Assembly (NCBI GenBank): GCA_009782775.1
Contig: WRIL01000007.1
Coordinates: 1-64,000 of the forward strand
Origin: Desulfovibrionaceae bacterium
GTDB lineage: Bacteria > Desulfobacterota > Desulfovibrionia > Desulfovibrionales > Desulfovibrionaceae
Direction of reading: 5' to 3'
DNA: 64,000 nucleotides
In this document: positions 1 to 8,765 of the stretch, in pieces
Numbering within the stretch: the stretch's first letter is position 1
Layout: the number at the start of each line of letters is the position of its first letter
Program-made: the position numbers and the translations under genes
Notes under the pieces: model-generated
Databases searched by the model: none
Seen by the model: only the letters and a program-made list of their open reading frames with translations
Told to the model about the DNA's origin: nothing

Positions 1-577
1 CGTTGCCAGCAGAAATAGCGCCATGTTTTTTTCTGGCTTTTGGTTGTGGCTGAGGCGGTTGCGGTGCGGCAGCAGATTCCCGAGGTGTACTATAATCTGC
101 CTTTGGGCTTGGCGCATCTTCCCACAAAAGCCCTTTCACCTCACGGACTTGTCTAATTTGGTTTTTCCGGCAGTATGTACGGACATCTTCCCGTCTGAGC
201 AGAAGGCTATCAAGGTAGAGTGACCGGAAACGCTCCAGAGGAAAGTCCGCATTTTGAGAGAAATCCTCTGGCAAACTATTCATTTCAGGCCTTTCCTCCT
301 CATAAACCGATAAAATTACGTCTCTTAGTATACCTTGTGCTTGATAGACATGCTCACCGGCCAATTCCAACAACGAGGAATGCAACACGGTTGCTCTCAG
401 GCCTATATCGGCAGATGGCGATACCGTCATAACGGGCGGAGTATTAACCAGACACCAGCTAAAGTATTCCTTAACCGCACCACTGATGGAAGCAAGCGAT
501 GCTACGAGCTTTTGGCGCGGTATGTCTTTTAGACCATATGCGACCTGAACTCTCCAACAGTAAACATACTCGGACAT
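1..577 (-). CDS. Hypothetical protein, 5' part only (runs off the left edge)
   Basis: Own translation of the minus strand, absent from the ORF track because it is incomplete: MSEYVYCWRVQVAYGLKDIPRQKLVASLASISGAVKEYFSWCLVNTPPVMTV...QPKARKKHGAISAGN, open to base 1; start preceded by GGAGGGGGGGAGTTC (strong RBS). Confidence 0.75.
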   Translation of the reverse strand, partial: MSEYVYCWRVQVAYGLKDIPRQKLVASLASISGAVKEYFSWCLVNTPPVMTVSPSADIGLRATVLHSSLLELAGEHVYQAQGILRDVILSVYEEERPEMNSLPEDFSQNADFPLERFRSLYLDSLLLRREDVRTYCRKNQIRQVREVKGLLWEDAPSPKADYSTPRESAAAPQPPQPQPKARKKHGAISAGN

Positions 578-684
578 GAACTCCCCCCCTCCTGTCGGGG
601 ATTACCCTGGATAATTCCCCCGGCAGGCTGTCAGGTGCAGTTTTTCGGCGTGGTTCATGAGGTCGCGCCTAGCCGGGGAAATTT

Positions 685-1029
685 TTATACAGCCCGCGCC
701 AGAAAGTGACCCGGCACAGTATGCAAAAGTGCAGCAAGCTGTTCAGCCTTGGCGGTTGGAATAGGGCGTTTGTTCTTTTCATATGCGGAGATATGGCTTT
801 GTGGAACACCCAAGGTTTTCGCCAACTCTTTTTGTGTCAATCCTTCCCGCAACCGCAGCCCCCTGAGCATCCGGCCAACTCGCTCCGATTCAGGAATAGG
901 GGGGATAGTTACCGTATCGCCAGCTTCATCCATAATTTGCCCGCCAAGGCGGGTAATAAGCGCCGCCACCAAGTCAAAACTATCTGCCGGGATCGCAATA
1001 CGGGCTTCTGTCACTGTGTTGGTGTACAT
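685..1029 (-). CDS. XRE/HTH-family antitoxin
   Basis: C-terminal HTH: LRLREGLTQKELAKTLGVPQSHISAYEKNKRPIPTAKAEQLA; directly downstream of a RelE-like toxin gene. Confidence 0.85.
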   Translation of the reverse strand: MYTNTVTEARIAIPADSFDLVAALITRLGGQIMDEAGDTVTIPPIPESERVGRMLRGLRLREGLTQKELAKTLGVPQSHISAYEKNKRPIPTAKAEQLAALLHTVPGHFLARAV

Positions 1030-1044
1030 ATCCTTAACCTCGCT

Positions 1045-1344
1045 TTAATAGGGGGCTTTCCCTCGCGTCCCTACATATTCAAAACGGCACAGGACAATGC
1101 AAATTTTCCCTGCCTTATCAGTTTCTATTAGCCAGACCGCCACCTTGTTTCGGGTGAAATGGCAGTGCCAGGCGTTAGCAGCATACTGCTTGACTGGCCC
1201 AAGGCTTTGCCAGCCACGACCCAATGGCTTCCCGGCTGTCTCGCGCAAGTCCTGTTCCAGCGCTTCAAGGATGGCTTTTTCGTTGCCGGACAGGGAATTT
1301 TTCCCCTTGAGCGCTTTTTTTGTGTATTGAATCTGTGCCGCCAT
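1045..1344 (-). CDS. RelE/HigB-like toxin
   Basis: About 99 aa from MAAQIQYTKKALKGKN...; WHCHFTRNKVAVWLIETDKAGKICIVLCRFEYVGTRGKAPY resembles the RelE/ParE/HigB fold; toxin precedes antitoxin as in higBA. Confidence 0.75.
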   Translation of the reverse strand: MAAQIQYTKKALKGKNSLSGNEKAILEALEQDLRETAGKPLGRGWQSLGPVKQYAANAWHCHFTRNKVAVWLIETDKAGKICIVLCRFEYVGTRGKAPY

Positions 1345-1356
1345 AGTTGTGCTTCT

Positions 1357-1384
1357 TTGGTATATAATAGACCAAAATAGACCG
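1357..1384 (-). promoter_or_regulatory. Candidate TA operator/promoter with direct repeat
   Basis: AATAGACC at 1366-1373 and 1376-1383, exact copies 10 bp apart, just upstream of the toxin start. Confidence 0.45.
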
Positions 1385-1448
1385 CATGACAATAGAATAT
1401 TTATATGCTCACGCGCCTCCCTTCACAAAGGGCAGCACTTTGGCTTTA

Positions 1449-2522
1449 TTATGTCTGCTTGCCGTCTTCACCAGCCCCATTCATGGCGGCAATGGTTTCC
1501 GCATTCGGCGTCACGAAGTGGCTGGGGATGGAGCACCGACGATATTTCTGCTCTCGGCTGTTCGGCTTGCTCGGGATAGTCATTTCAATAAGCCCAGACT
1601 GGAGTGCGGGCAGCAGATACCTTTCCCGGAAGGATTTACGATCCTTCAATCCCAATGCCGTTTGCAGCCCGTCCCGCGTCATTTCTCCGGTCAGGATCGC
1701 CAGGAGGCGTTTGACTTGGGGGCTGACTTGAGGGGCGACTTGGGGGGTGTCGAAAGTGTGAATGGCACCTTGAATCATAGCGAGCATGAATTCAATGAAT
1801 GCTGAACAGTTGGTATTGGCCGTACTTTGCCGGATAGCCTCGTAGTATTCGCTTTGGTGTTCGTAAATCAGGCTTTCCACCGGAATACGGGCGAACAGGG
1901 CATTCCAGCGGCACAAAATAAGCGTCTGCCAGAGCCTGCCCATACGGCCGTTTCCATCGCTGAACGGATGGATGAATTCAAACTCGTAATGAAAGACAGA
2001 GCTGGCAACCAGGGGGTGGTAGTCGGTTGAAGTCAGCCAATGCAGCAGGTCGTGCATCAAAATCGGTACTCGCTTGGCAGGCGGGGCCATGTGCAGGATC
2101 TGTCCGCCGCCCATGACTCCCACGCCGCCGCTGCGATAATGACCAGCATCGTCTGCGAGTCCTAGCATAAGGATGCCGTGAGCGGCCAATAGATCAGCCT
2201 CGCCGTGAGGATTCCACTGTTCTAATTGGTCGTAGGCGGCAATAGCGTTTTTGACCTCCTGAATTTCACGCAGAGGAGCGATAACACGCTTGCCATCCAA
2301 AATGGCGGTAATCTGTTCTTGGCTCAAGGTATTGCCTTCAATGGCCAGAGAACCTTGGATAGTACGGATGCGGTTGGTGCGCCGCAGGTGCAAATCCAGT
2401 ACACTCTCCCCTCGGGCGGAAATGTGGCCCACCATTTCGCTGATCTCGGCGACCAGGCGTAAAATCTGCGGAGTGACTGTGAATGGCGGATGGTACGCAT
2501 CTTTTGTATTCGTGTGGTTCAT
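1449..2522 (-). CDS. Fic family protein (DUF4172-like N-terminus)
   Basis: HPFSDGNGRMGRLW (HPFx[D/E]GNGRxxR Fic motif) and N-terminal SLAIEGN (S/TxxxEGN inhibitory-helix motif). Confidence 0.92.
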   Translation of the reverse strand: MNHTNTKDAYHPPFTVTPQILRLVAEISEMVGHISARGESVLDLHLRRTNRIRTIQGSLAIEGNTLSQEQITAILDGKRVIAPLREIQEVKNAIAAYDQLEQWNPHGEADLLAAHGILMLGLADDAGHYRSGGVGVMGGGQILHMAPPAKRVPILMHDLLHWLTSTDYHPLVASSVFHYEFEFIHPFSDGNGRMGRLWQTLILCRWNALFARIPVESLIYEHQSEYYEAIRQSTANTNCSAFIEFMLAMIQGAIHTFDTPQVAPQVSPQVKRLLAILTGEMTRDGLQTALGLKDRKSFRERYLLPALQSGLIEMTIPSKPNSREQKYRRCSIPSHFVTPNAETIAAMNGAGEDGKQT

Positions 2523-3805
2523 GCTCCCCCCAGCCTCGTAAATGGAAGAATCTTTACTTTATCCGACGGGGCCAGCGTCTTTTCAAGCGCCGCCATTGCC
2601 GCCCGCTTCGTATCCTCATTGCTGTGAATATATCGGGCAGCCATTGCAACCACCTTCCAGCCCATAATATCCATCAAACTCCGCACATCCAGAGATTTGG
2701 CGAGTTGCGTTGCAACGGTATGCCGGATGGTATGAAAGCTCACACGGTCACGATGGGAGCGCCCCTCATTCAGCCCAAGACCTTCAACCACGGTGCGAAA
2801 TGAAGACGGCGCTTCTACATGCTGCCTACCATCAGAACGCGGAAAAACAATTCCATCAGGCCTGCCAGGGCCGAAGCCGGTGAGCAATTCCAGCACGGCA
2901 GGGGAGAGAAAAATAACGCGGTCATCTTTATTTTTTGTATCAATAAGCCGGAGCTGCTTTTCTTCCAGATTCACGTCATGCCATCGTAGAGTAAATACCT
3001 CACTGGCGCGGCACCCTGTCAACATAGCGAATTTAACGAGGCGCCAAGCGTGGACACTGCGCTTTTCAAGCTCGCTCAAAATATCCTCAGATTCTTTTGG
3101 AGTGAGTACGCGCAAGCGCCGGTTGTCTTTGGGTGCGGTCACGCCTACCTGTTTTCCCGTAGGCACCTTGACATCAAGGCCGCGCTCGACAGCATGCCGC
3201 AATATCCGGCGCAAGGTTCCGGTTATGTATTCCTTTGTGCGTTGCGCCAGTTGCGCCTTGTCCAGTCTTTTGAGCAATATCTCCCATTGGGGAAAGCCAA
3301 TTTCCATAACCGGCAGATGCCCCAATGCCGGGTTTATCCAGTTATTGAAATGGGAGAGCTCATGCCCCCATGAGTCCGGTTTTTTCGTGCGCTTGGCATA
3401 GGGCAGGAAATGCTGCTCGAAATAATCGGCAACGGTAATGAGACGGCTTTGCTCAACAATTTCCCGCGCTTTCTGTTCAGCTTTTTGCTTGGCGGCAGCG
3501 GCCTTCATCTCTGCATAGGTCTGCGGGCCTGTTCCGTTGCGCCAGTTGTCACGGAGTTGTACCAGCAACTTTTCGCACGAATCTTGCGTCACGCCGTCAG
3601 AAGACCAGCCGACAGCCTCACGAATTGTTTTCCCACCGAGCTTAAAAATGAGGACATAATACCTGTCAGCCCGCTTGCCGTGCTTGCGGGAAGGGTGTTC
3701 ACGGTAGGCAATGCCCTTTGCTGCCCTTTGATAGCTGAGGGATTTTTTATCACTCATTTTGTGCAACCCCTGTGCAACTTTTTCCGATGAAAAACGATGT
3801 TTCAT
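2519..3805 (-). CDS. Tyrosine recombinase / phage-type integrase
   Basis: 428 aa with MLTGCRASEVFTLRW, FHTIRHTVATQLAKSLDVRSLMDIMGW, ARYIH (R..HxxR..H..Y); adjacent to a tRNA 3' fragment. Confidence 0.95.
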   Translation of the reverse strand: MKHRFSSEKVAQGLHKMSDKKSLSYQRAAKGIAYREHPSRKHGKRADRYYVLIFKLGGKTIREAVGWSSDGVTQDSCEKLLVQLRDNWRNGTGPQTYAEMKAAAAKQKAEQKAREIVEQSRLITVADYFEQHFLPYAKRTKKPDSWGHELSHFNNWINPALGHLPVMEIGFPQWEILLKRLDKAQLAQRTKEYITGTLRRILRHAVERGLDVKVPTGKQVGVTAPKDNRRLRVLTPKESEDILSELEKRSVHAWRLVKFAMLTGCRASEVFTLRWHDVNLEEKQLRLIDTKNKDDRVIFLSPAVLELLTGFGPGRPDGIVFPRSDGRQHVEAPSSFRTVVEGLGLNEGRSHRDRVSFHTIRHTVATQLAKSLDVRSLMDIMGWKVVAMAARYIHSNEDTKRAAMAALEKTLAPSDKVKILPFTRLGGA

Positions 3806-3896
3806 TATTCATAATACGAGATAGAAATATCCGTATTTTTGAGTAATGACAAGGGAAATGTTATGAAAAATGGAAAATCGTGATGGGCATTTCGTC

Positions 3897-3954
3897 GGAC
3901 TTAAAATCCCTCGGCCTAACGGCTGTGCCGGTTCAAGTCCGGCCCTGGGCACCA
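3897..3954 (+). other. 3' fragment of tRNA-Leu(UAA): candidate att site of the island
   Basis: GGACTTAAAATCCCTCGGCCTAACGGCTGTGCCGGTTCAAGTCCGGCCCTGGGCACCA has anticodon loop, variable arm, T-arm, 3' acceptor strand and CCA, but no D-arm or 5' acceptor strand upstream. Confidence 0.8.
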
Positions 3955-4027
3955 AGCAAACAGTGAGGAAAAACGGCTCTTTCCCCCCACAAAAAAGGCC
4001 GGAGCGCTGACGGCGGCTATACCTCCT

Positions 4028-5770
4028 TCACAAAGATTCCTGAGAGGGCTTCTCGTGAAAGGCGTCTTCCAGCAACATGACGGCGAGGCTCTTGGCCACC
4101 TCTTCCTCTTCAAAGGCAATGGCGTCCACTCCGACATGGCGCAGTAGTTCATTTTCCCCAAGAAAGCGCGTCCGCGCCAGGATGCGGATATCCGGATTCA
4201 GGCTACGGGCGGCGGCCGCCGTGGCGACCGCGTCTTCCGTAACCGGCACGGTGATGACCAGGTAGGCCGCGCATTCTATGCCAGCGGCCAGGAGGATGTC
4301 CCGCTTGGAGGCATCACCGAAGATCGCCAACTTGCCCTCGCCGGTCAGGCTGTTGACCGTGTCCAGGTTGAGATCAATGACTACCGGTGTCAGACCTCGA
4401 TCAGACAGAGCCTGGGCCACGCTCTGCCCCGCGGGTCCATAGCCCACGACCAGCGCTATGGGGGAGTTCGGCACGGAGCTATCCGCCCCGTGCCTTTGGG
4501 CGGTATGGGCGTCATTGGCCTTAAACGCCCTGGTTTCGGCCCTGGCGTTGAGAAAATGCCAGAGTTTCTCCCGCTTTTTCAGGGCCGCCTCAATTTTGGG
4601 AATGGTTCTGAACAGGCCAGGGTTCAAAGTGATGGAAACCAGCGCGCAGGCCACCAGCACATTATATACGGCGTCCGGGATAAGGCCTAGGTATTGGGCC
4701 TGCTGGGCCAGGATGAAAGAAAATTCGCCCACCTGGGCCAAGCTGATAGCCACGGTCAGGCCGGTGTAAGTTGAATAGCCAAGGACGGTCACCGCCAATA
4801 TGGCGGCCAGGGGTTTGAGCAACAGGACTATGCCCAGACAAATCGCGATGAGCAGGGGCTGTTCCAGCAGAAAACCCGGATCGAACAGCATACCCACGGA
4901 AAGAAAAAAGAGTACGGCAAAGGCATCGCGCAAAGGGAGAAGATCCGCCCCTGCCTGATGGCTGAGTTCGGTCTTGCCAATGACCATGCCGCCAAGAAAA
5001 GCTCCCAGGGCCATAGAGGCGTGAAAAAACACGGCCGCCCCCACGGCCGTGGCAAAGGCCCCCACCAACACGGTCAAGGTGAAGAGCTCCTGCGACCGGG
5101 TGCGCACGATATGGGTCAGCAGCCAGGGGATCACACGGCCGCCCACGACCATGACCGTCACCCACAAGGCGATGAGGTTCAGCACCGCCAGTCCCAGCGC
5201 CTTGAACACGGACAGGACGCCCACGGAAGATCCCGCTTCCGCGCCGCCCATAAGCCCGGCCACGCTGGGCAACAGGACCAAAATAAACACGGTGAAGAGG
5301 TCTTCCACCACCAGCCAGCCTATGCTTACATGTCCGTGTATGGTGTTGATCATGTTGTTGTCGCCCAGCACCCTGAGCAGCACCACGGTGCTGGCCACGG
5401 CTAGGCCCATGCCCAGCATGAGGCCAGCGGTCAGGGACAATCCCAGAGATACGGCCGCCCAAGCACCGGCGGTGGTGGCTACCACGCTTTGCAGCACGGC
5501 GCCGGGCAAGGATACCCCCTTGACTGCCAGGAGATCCTCCAGCTTGAAATGCAACCCCACTCCGAACATGAGCAGGATGACCCCGGCTTCGGAAAGTTGG
5601 GCGGCCAAATTTGCATCCGCCACAAAGCCTGGAGACTGGGGGCCGACCAAAAAACCGGCCAGCAGATAGCCCACGATGGGGGAAAGTTTCAGGCGCAGGG
5701 CCAGATAACCGAAAACCAGGGCCAGGGCGAAACCAGCGGCCAGAATTTCAAGCAGGGTATATTCGTGCAT
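4028..5770 (-). CDS. CPA2 monovalent cation:proton antiporter with TrkA-N domain (KefB/C-like)
   Basis: Membrane domain IVGYLLAGFLVGPQSPGFV..., GAFLGGMVIGKTELSHQ; C-terminal Rossmann ALVVGYGPAGQSVAQALSDRGL. Confidence 0.9.
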   Translation of the reverse strand: MHEYTLLEILAAGFALALVFGYLALRLKLSPIVGYLLAGFLVGPQSPGFVADANLAAQLSEAGVILLMFGVGLHFKLEDLLAVKGVSLPGAVLQSVVATTAGAWAAVSLGLSLTAGLMLGMGLAVASTVVLLRVLGDNNMINTIHGHVSIGWLVVEDLFTVFILVLLPSVAGLMGGAEAGSSVGVLSVFKALGLAVLNLIALWVTVMVVGGRVIPWLLTHIVRTRSQELFTLTVLVGAFATAVGAAVFFHASMALGAFLGGMVIGKTELSHQAGADLLPLRDAFAVLFFLSVGMLFDPGFLLEQPLLIAICLGIVLLLKPLAAILAVTVLGYSTYTGLTVAISLAQVGEFSFILAQQAQYLGLIPDAVYNVLVACALVSITLNPGLFRTIPKIEAALKKREKLWHFLNARAETRAFKANDAHTAQRHGADSSVPNSPIALVVGYGPAGQSVAQALSDRGLTPVVIDLNLDTVNSLTGEGKLAIFGDASKRDILLAAGIECAAYLVITVPVTEDAVATAAAARSLNPDIRILARTRFLGENELLRHVGVDAIAFEEEEVAKSLAVMLLEDAFHEKPSQESL

Positions 5771-5853
5771 CGTTTCTCCCGCATCGTTGGCGTAGAAAAG
5801 CAGGGGGTAGAGGTAACAGCCGCGAACAGCTTTGGCAAGGCATTAGATTTGCT

Positions 5854-5880
5854 TTGACATTCGCCGGGCTTTTTTATAAT
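5854..5880 (+). promoter_or_regulatory. Sigma-70-type promoter of tRNA-Val
   Basis: TTGACA (5854-5859), 15-nt spacer, TATAAT (5875-5880), 16 nt before the tRNA. Confidence 0.65.
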
Positions 5881-5896
5881 GAAAACCATTCATCCA

Positions 5897-5972
5897 GGGC
5901 AGTTAGCTCAGTTGGTAGAGCACCGCCTTCACACGGCGGGGGTCGTAGGTTCAAGTCCTATACTGCCCACCA
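5897..5972 (+). tRNA. tRNA-Val (anticodon CAC)
   Basis: GGGCAGTTAGCTCAGTTGGTAGAGCACCGCCTTCACACGGCGGGGGTCGTAGGTTCAAGTCCTATACTGCCCACCA folds as a complete cloverleaf with encoded CCA. Confidence 0.97.
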
Positions 5973-5980
5973 GGAATTAC

Positions 5981-6013
5981 AAGGGGTTACGATACACGAG
6001 ATCGTAGCCCCTT
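5981..6013 (+). terminator. Hairpin after tRNA-Val
   Basis: AAGGGGTTACGAT ... ATCGTAGCCCCTT inverted repeat (one G-T pair). Confidence 0.55.
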
Positions 6014-6347
6014 TACTCTTCCCCACACCATTCCCCACACCGAAAAGAAATAAGTTGTCTGATGACAAGGCTTTTTCTGGAAAAGAAAATTGTCTTCCCC
6101 ACAACCAAGGCAATAGGGATTTTTTGCCTTTTGGGTTTCTACTTGATATTATCAGAACACAAAGCCTCCGCCGGAGGCACCGCACCCCTTGTGGTAATAT
6201 TTGATGGCCAGGGGCAAGGCGCACTGAGCAGTCCGACAGGATTTGGCCTTGATGGCCCTGCCGTTCATGGCAAGAGTGGTGGGGCAAGGGGCATTGGCAC
6301 TTAGCGCAGATTGAAGGATTGCTAAAATACGGTAAAAGGAATCATAA

Positions 6348-8765
6348 ATGATCCGCAAAGTGGCAAGACTTGAACACGTCGGGAAATTTTCATCTTTAAC
6401 GCAGGAGACAGATTTTCAGTATGGCACACATGGCGCACAAAATTGTAACATAGTTTTTGGCTTCAATGGCTCTGGAAAAACAACGCTATCAAACGCCATA
6501 ACTTTCTTTGCAGACAAAACATTCATAGGCGATGATGAGAAGACGGCGCTTTTTGAAGATATAAAAAGTAGTGCTGCTGCTACAGTTGAACTGGAGTTAC
6601 AAGATAGAAACCAATGTAAATATCCTGCAAACAAACATAGTAAGAGTATTTATGTCTTTAATTCAAATTTTATCGTAACACATGTCTTTGATGGGGCAAA
6701 AGGAAAATTAAAAAAATTCTTAAATACTAGTGGTGAAATAAAAAATGCTATAATAGAAGAATTGAATAAAAAAATAATGGAACTGGAAGCTGAAAAGAAG
6801 AAATTAGAAGGAGAAAACGAAAATTTTGAAGAAAAAATTAAGACGATAAATAAAGAGCATAGCTCAAATTTTAATAAAACGCTTACAGATAAAAACAAAA
6901 AACTTACTTCTCCAACGTTATCAAAAGAAATTTTACCAACAGAAACGATTGATGATCTACAACAGAAACTCACGGATTTGGCAGCTGACTATGATCTGAG
7001 CAAAAAACAACAAGATTTGACCGGCGATTTAGCTGCGCTAGGGCAACTAGTATTTCAGAAGTGCGACATTGATTTAAGTGAAGTTAGTAGTTTATTAAAT
7101 AAGAGTGTCCAGCAATTATCCAAAGAAGTAATAGAAGCTAAAATCAAAGAGGTAAAAGACCTATTCGCTGATGAGGTCCATAAGCAAAGCGTAGAGAAAT
7201 GGTTTAGCTTTGGGAAAAGCATATTGGATACTGCAAAAACACACAACGGGCAAAAAATGTGTCCGATTTGCGATACGGATATTTCGGATCGCTTGGACGA
7301 TATTTTGGAAAATTTTAACGGATATTTTGATAAGGAATATGAAGATTTTACAATACAATTGAAATCATGCAAGGAACAACTCCAATCGGCTATTAATTTA
7401 TTAAATCAATGCGAAACAAATGTAAGTGTTTTGAGAAGGCTATGGGAAAAATACAAAACACAAATAACTGGACAAATTTTTACGGATTTTGATTTCAAGA
7501 CCGCCAAGGCGGAACTGGAAATAATTCTGAATGCTTGCGATTCAAAATTGGCAAATATCCAGTTTTCTTACTCCATGCAGCAATCCGTAACAGATTCGCT
7601 GTCAAAGGCAAAAACCGCCATTAATAAATTTGATCACTTAAAAAACACGTACCAGTTAACTTTGGGGGCGAAACAACTAAATACTGGTAAGATAGAGGAT
7701 GAAATTCGCTTCGTGTATAAAGGCTTAACTTTACTAGAATTTGATAAACTTGGTAAAGGCAATAATATCGAAAAATATAATGCAAATCAAAAAAGAATAT
7801 CTGTCATATCCACTCAGGATTCCACAAATACGGGCGGTTTGCTATTTTACTATAACAAACGCCGAGAAGAAATGAAAAAGATAAAAGTAGAATCAAAAAG
7901 TATTTCAAAATTTTTAAAGATTATGGGCATAGATCATTTTATAGTAGATATAAATGAAGACGAGCCTGACGAAAATATCATCATACAATATAATTCATCG
8001 GCAATGAATAAAAGCAAGCTGAGAAACAGTTTGAGCGACGGGGAAAAAACTGCGTTGGCGTTTGCTTACTTTTTAAGCAAGTTTGAAAATGAGCGAGAAT
8101 CTGAAGATAAACGCAAGGAATCTGTCGTTGTAATAGACGATCCAATTTCCAGCTTGGATGAGAATCGACTTTATAGTACGGCGTATTTGATACGGGAGAA
8201 CTTCGAAGCTGTAAAGCAACTCATAGTTTTGAGCCACAACTTTTTATTCTTAAAATTCCTAAATTCTTTATATAACGGCAATACAAACTGCCTATTCCTA
8301 AATCACAATAAGTTATCAGGCTTACCAGAAGAGCTTAAAAATTTTGAAAGTCCTTACTTTTATATGTTAAAAATCATCATTGAGTTTTCTGACGGGGTCA
8401 ATACTGACTATCAGAATGCAAAAAAATATTTGCCTAATTATATTCGCAGGGTTCTTGAAACATTTTTATCGTTTAAATTTGCTAAGGTTTTCACAAAACT
8501 AGGAGGGAAACGTAGTCCTGGACTTACTGAATTCTATACAGACATAGAACATTTAGATATTAACGACATTGTAAAAAAAGACTTAAAACAAAAACTATCA
8601 AGTATTTCAAAAATTGTTGACCAACACTCGCATGGAAATACCCAATTAACGGAAGAAAATTTTTATATTGCTGAAAGTGAACTGAAAATATTGGCTAATA
8701 ATGCAATTGCTATAATTGATATCTTGGACAGCGTCCATAAAAACAGCACCCTTATCATGCAATAG
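6348..8765 (+). CDS. AAA_13-family ATPase, RloC/PrrC-like candidate anticodon nuclease
   Basis: Walker A GFNGSGKTT; coiled coil; CPIC (CxxC) hook; ABC signature LSDGEKTALAFA; Walker B VVVIDDPISSLD; H-loop VLSHN; C-terminal RRVLE (RxxxE) and QHSHGN. Confidence 0.8.
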   Translation: MIRKVARLEHVGKFSSLTQETDFQYGTHGAQNCNIVFGFNGSGKTTLSNAITFFADKTFIGDDEKTALFEDIKSSAAATVELELQDRNQCKYPANKHSKSIYVFNSNFIVTHVFDGAKGKLKKFLNTSGEIKNAIIEELNKKIMELEAEKKKLEGENENFEEKIKTINKEHSSNFNKTLTDKNKKLTSPTLSKEILPTETIDDLQQKLTDLAADYDLSKKQQDLTGDLAALGQLVFQKCDIDLSEVSSLLNKSVQQLSKEVIEAKIKEVKDLFADEVHKQSVEKWFSFGKSILDTAKTHNGQKMCPICDTDISDRLDDILENFNGYFDKEYEDFTIQLKSCKEQLQSAINLLNQCETNVSVLRRLWEKYKTQITGQIFTDFDFKTAKAELEIILNACDSKLANIQFSYSMQQSVTDSLSKAKTAINKFDHLKNTYQLTLGAKQLNTGKIEDEIRFVYKGLTLLEFDKLGKGNNIEKYNANQKRISVISTQDSTNTGGLLFYYNKRREEMKKIKVESKSISKFLKIMGIDHFIVDINEDEPDENIIIQYNSSAMNKSKLRNSLSDGEKTALAFAYFLSKFENERESEDKRKESVVVIDDPISSLDENRLYSTAYLIRENFEAVKQLIVLSHNFLFLKFLNSLYNGNTNCLFLNHNKLSGLPEELKNFESPYFYMLKIIIEFSDGVNTDYQNAKKYLPNYIRRVLETFLSFKFAKVFTKLGGKRSPGLTEFYTDIEHLDINDIVKKDLKQKLSSISKIVDQHSHGNTQLTEENFYIAESELKILANNAIAIIDILDSVHKNSTLIMQ

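Noticed and set aside
5958-6358. Short ORFs between tRNA-Val and the RloC-like gene as an integrase remnant
   Set aside because: No recombinase motif (R..HxxR..Y) in any frame; only a GCCTCCGCCGGAGGC palindrome is distinctive.
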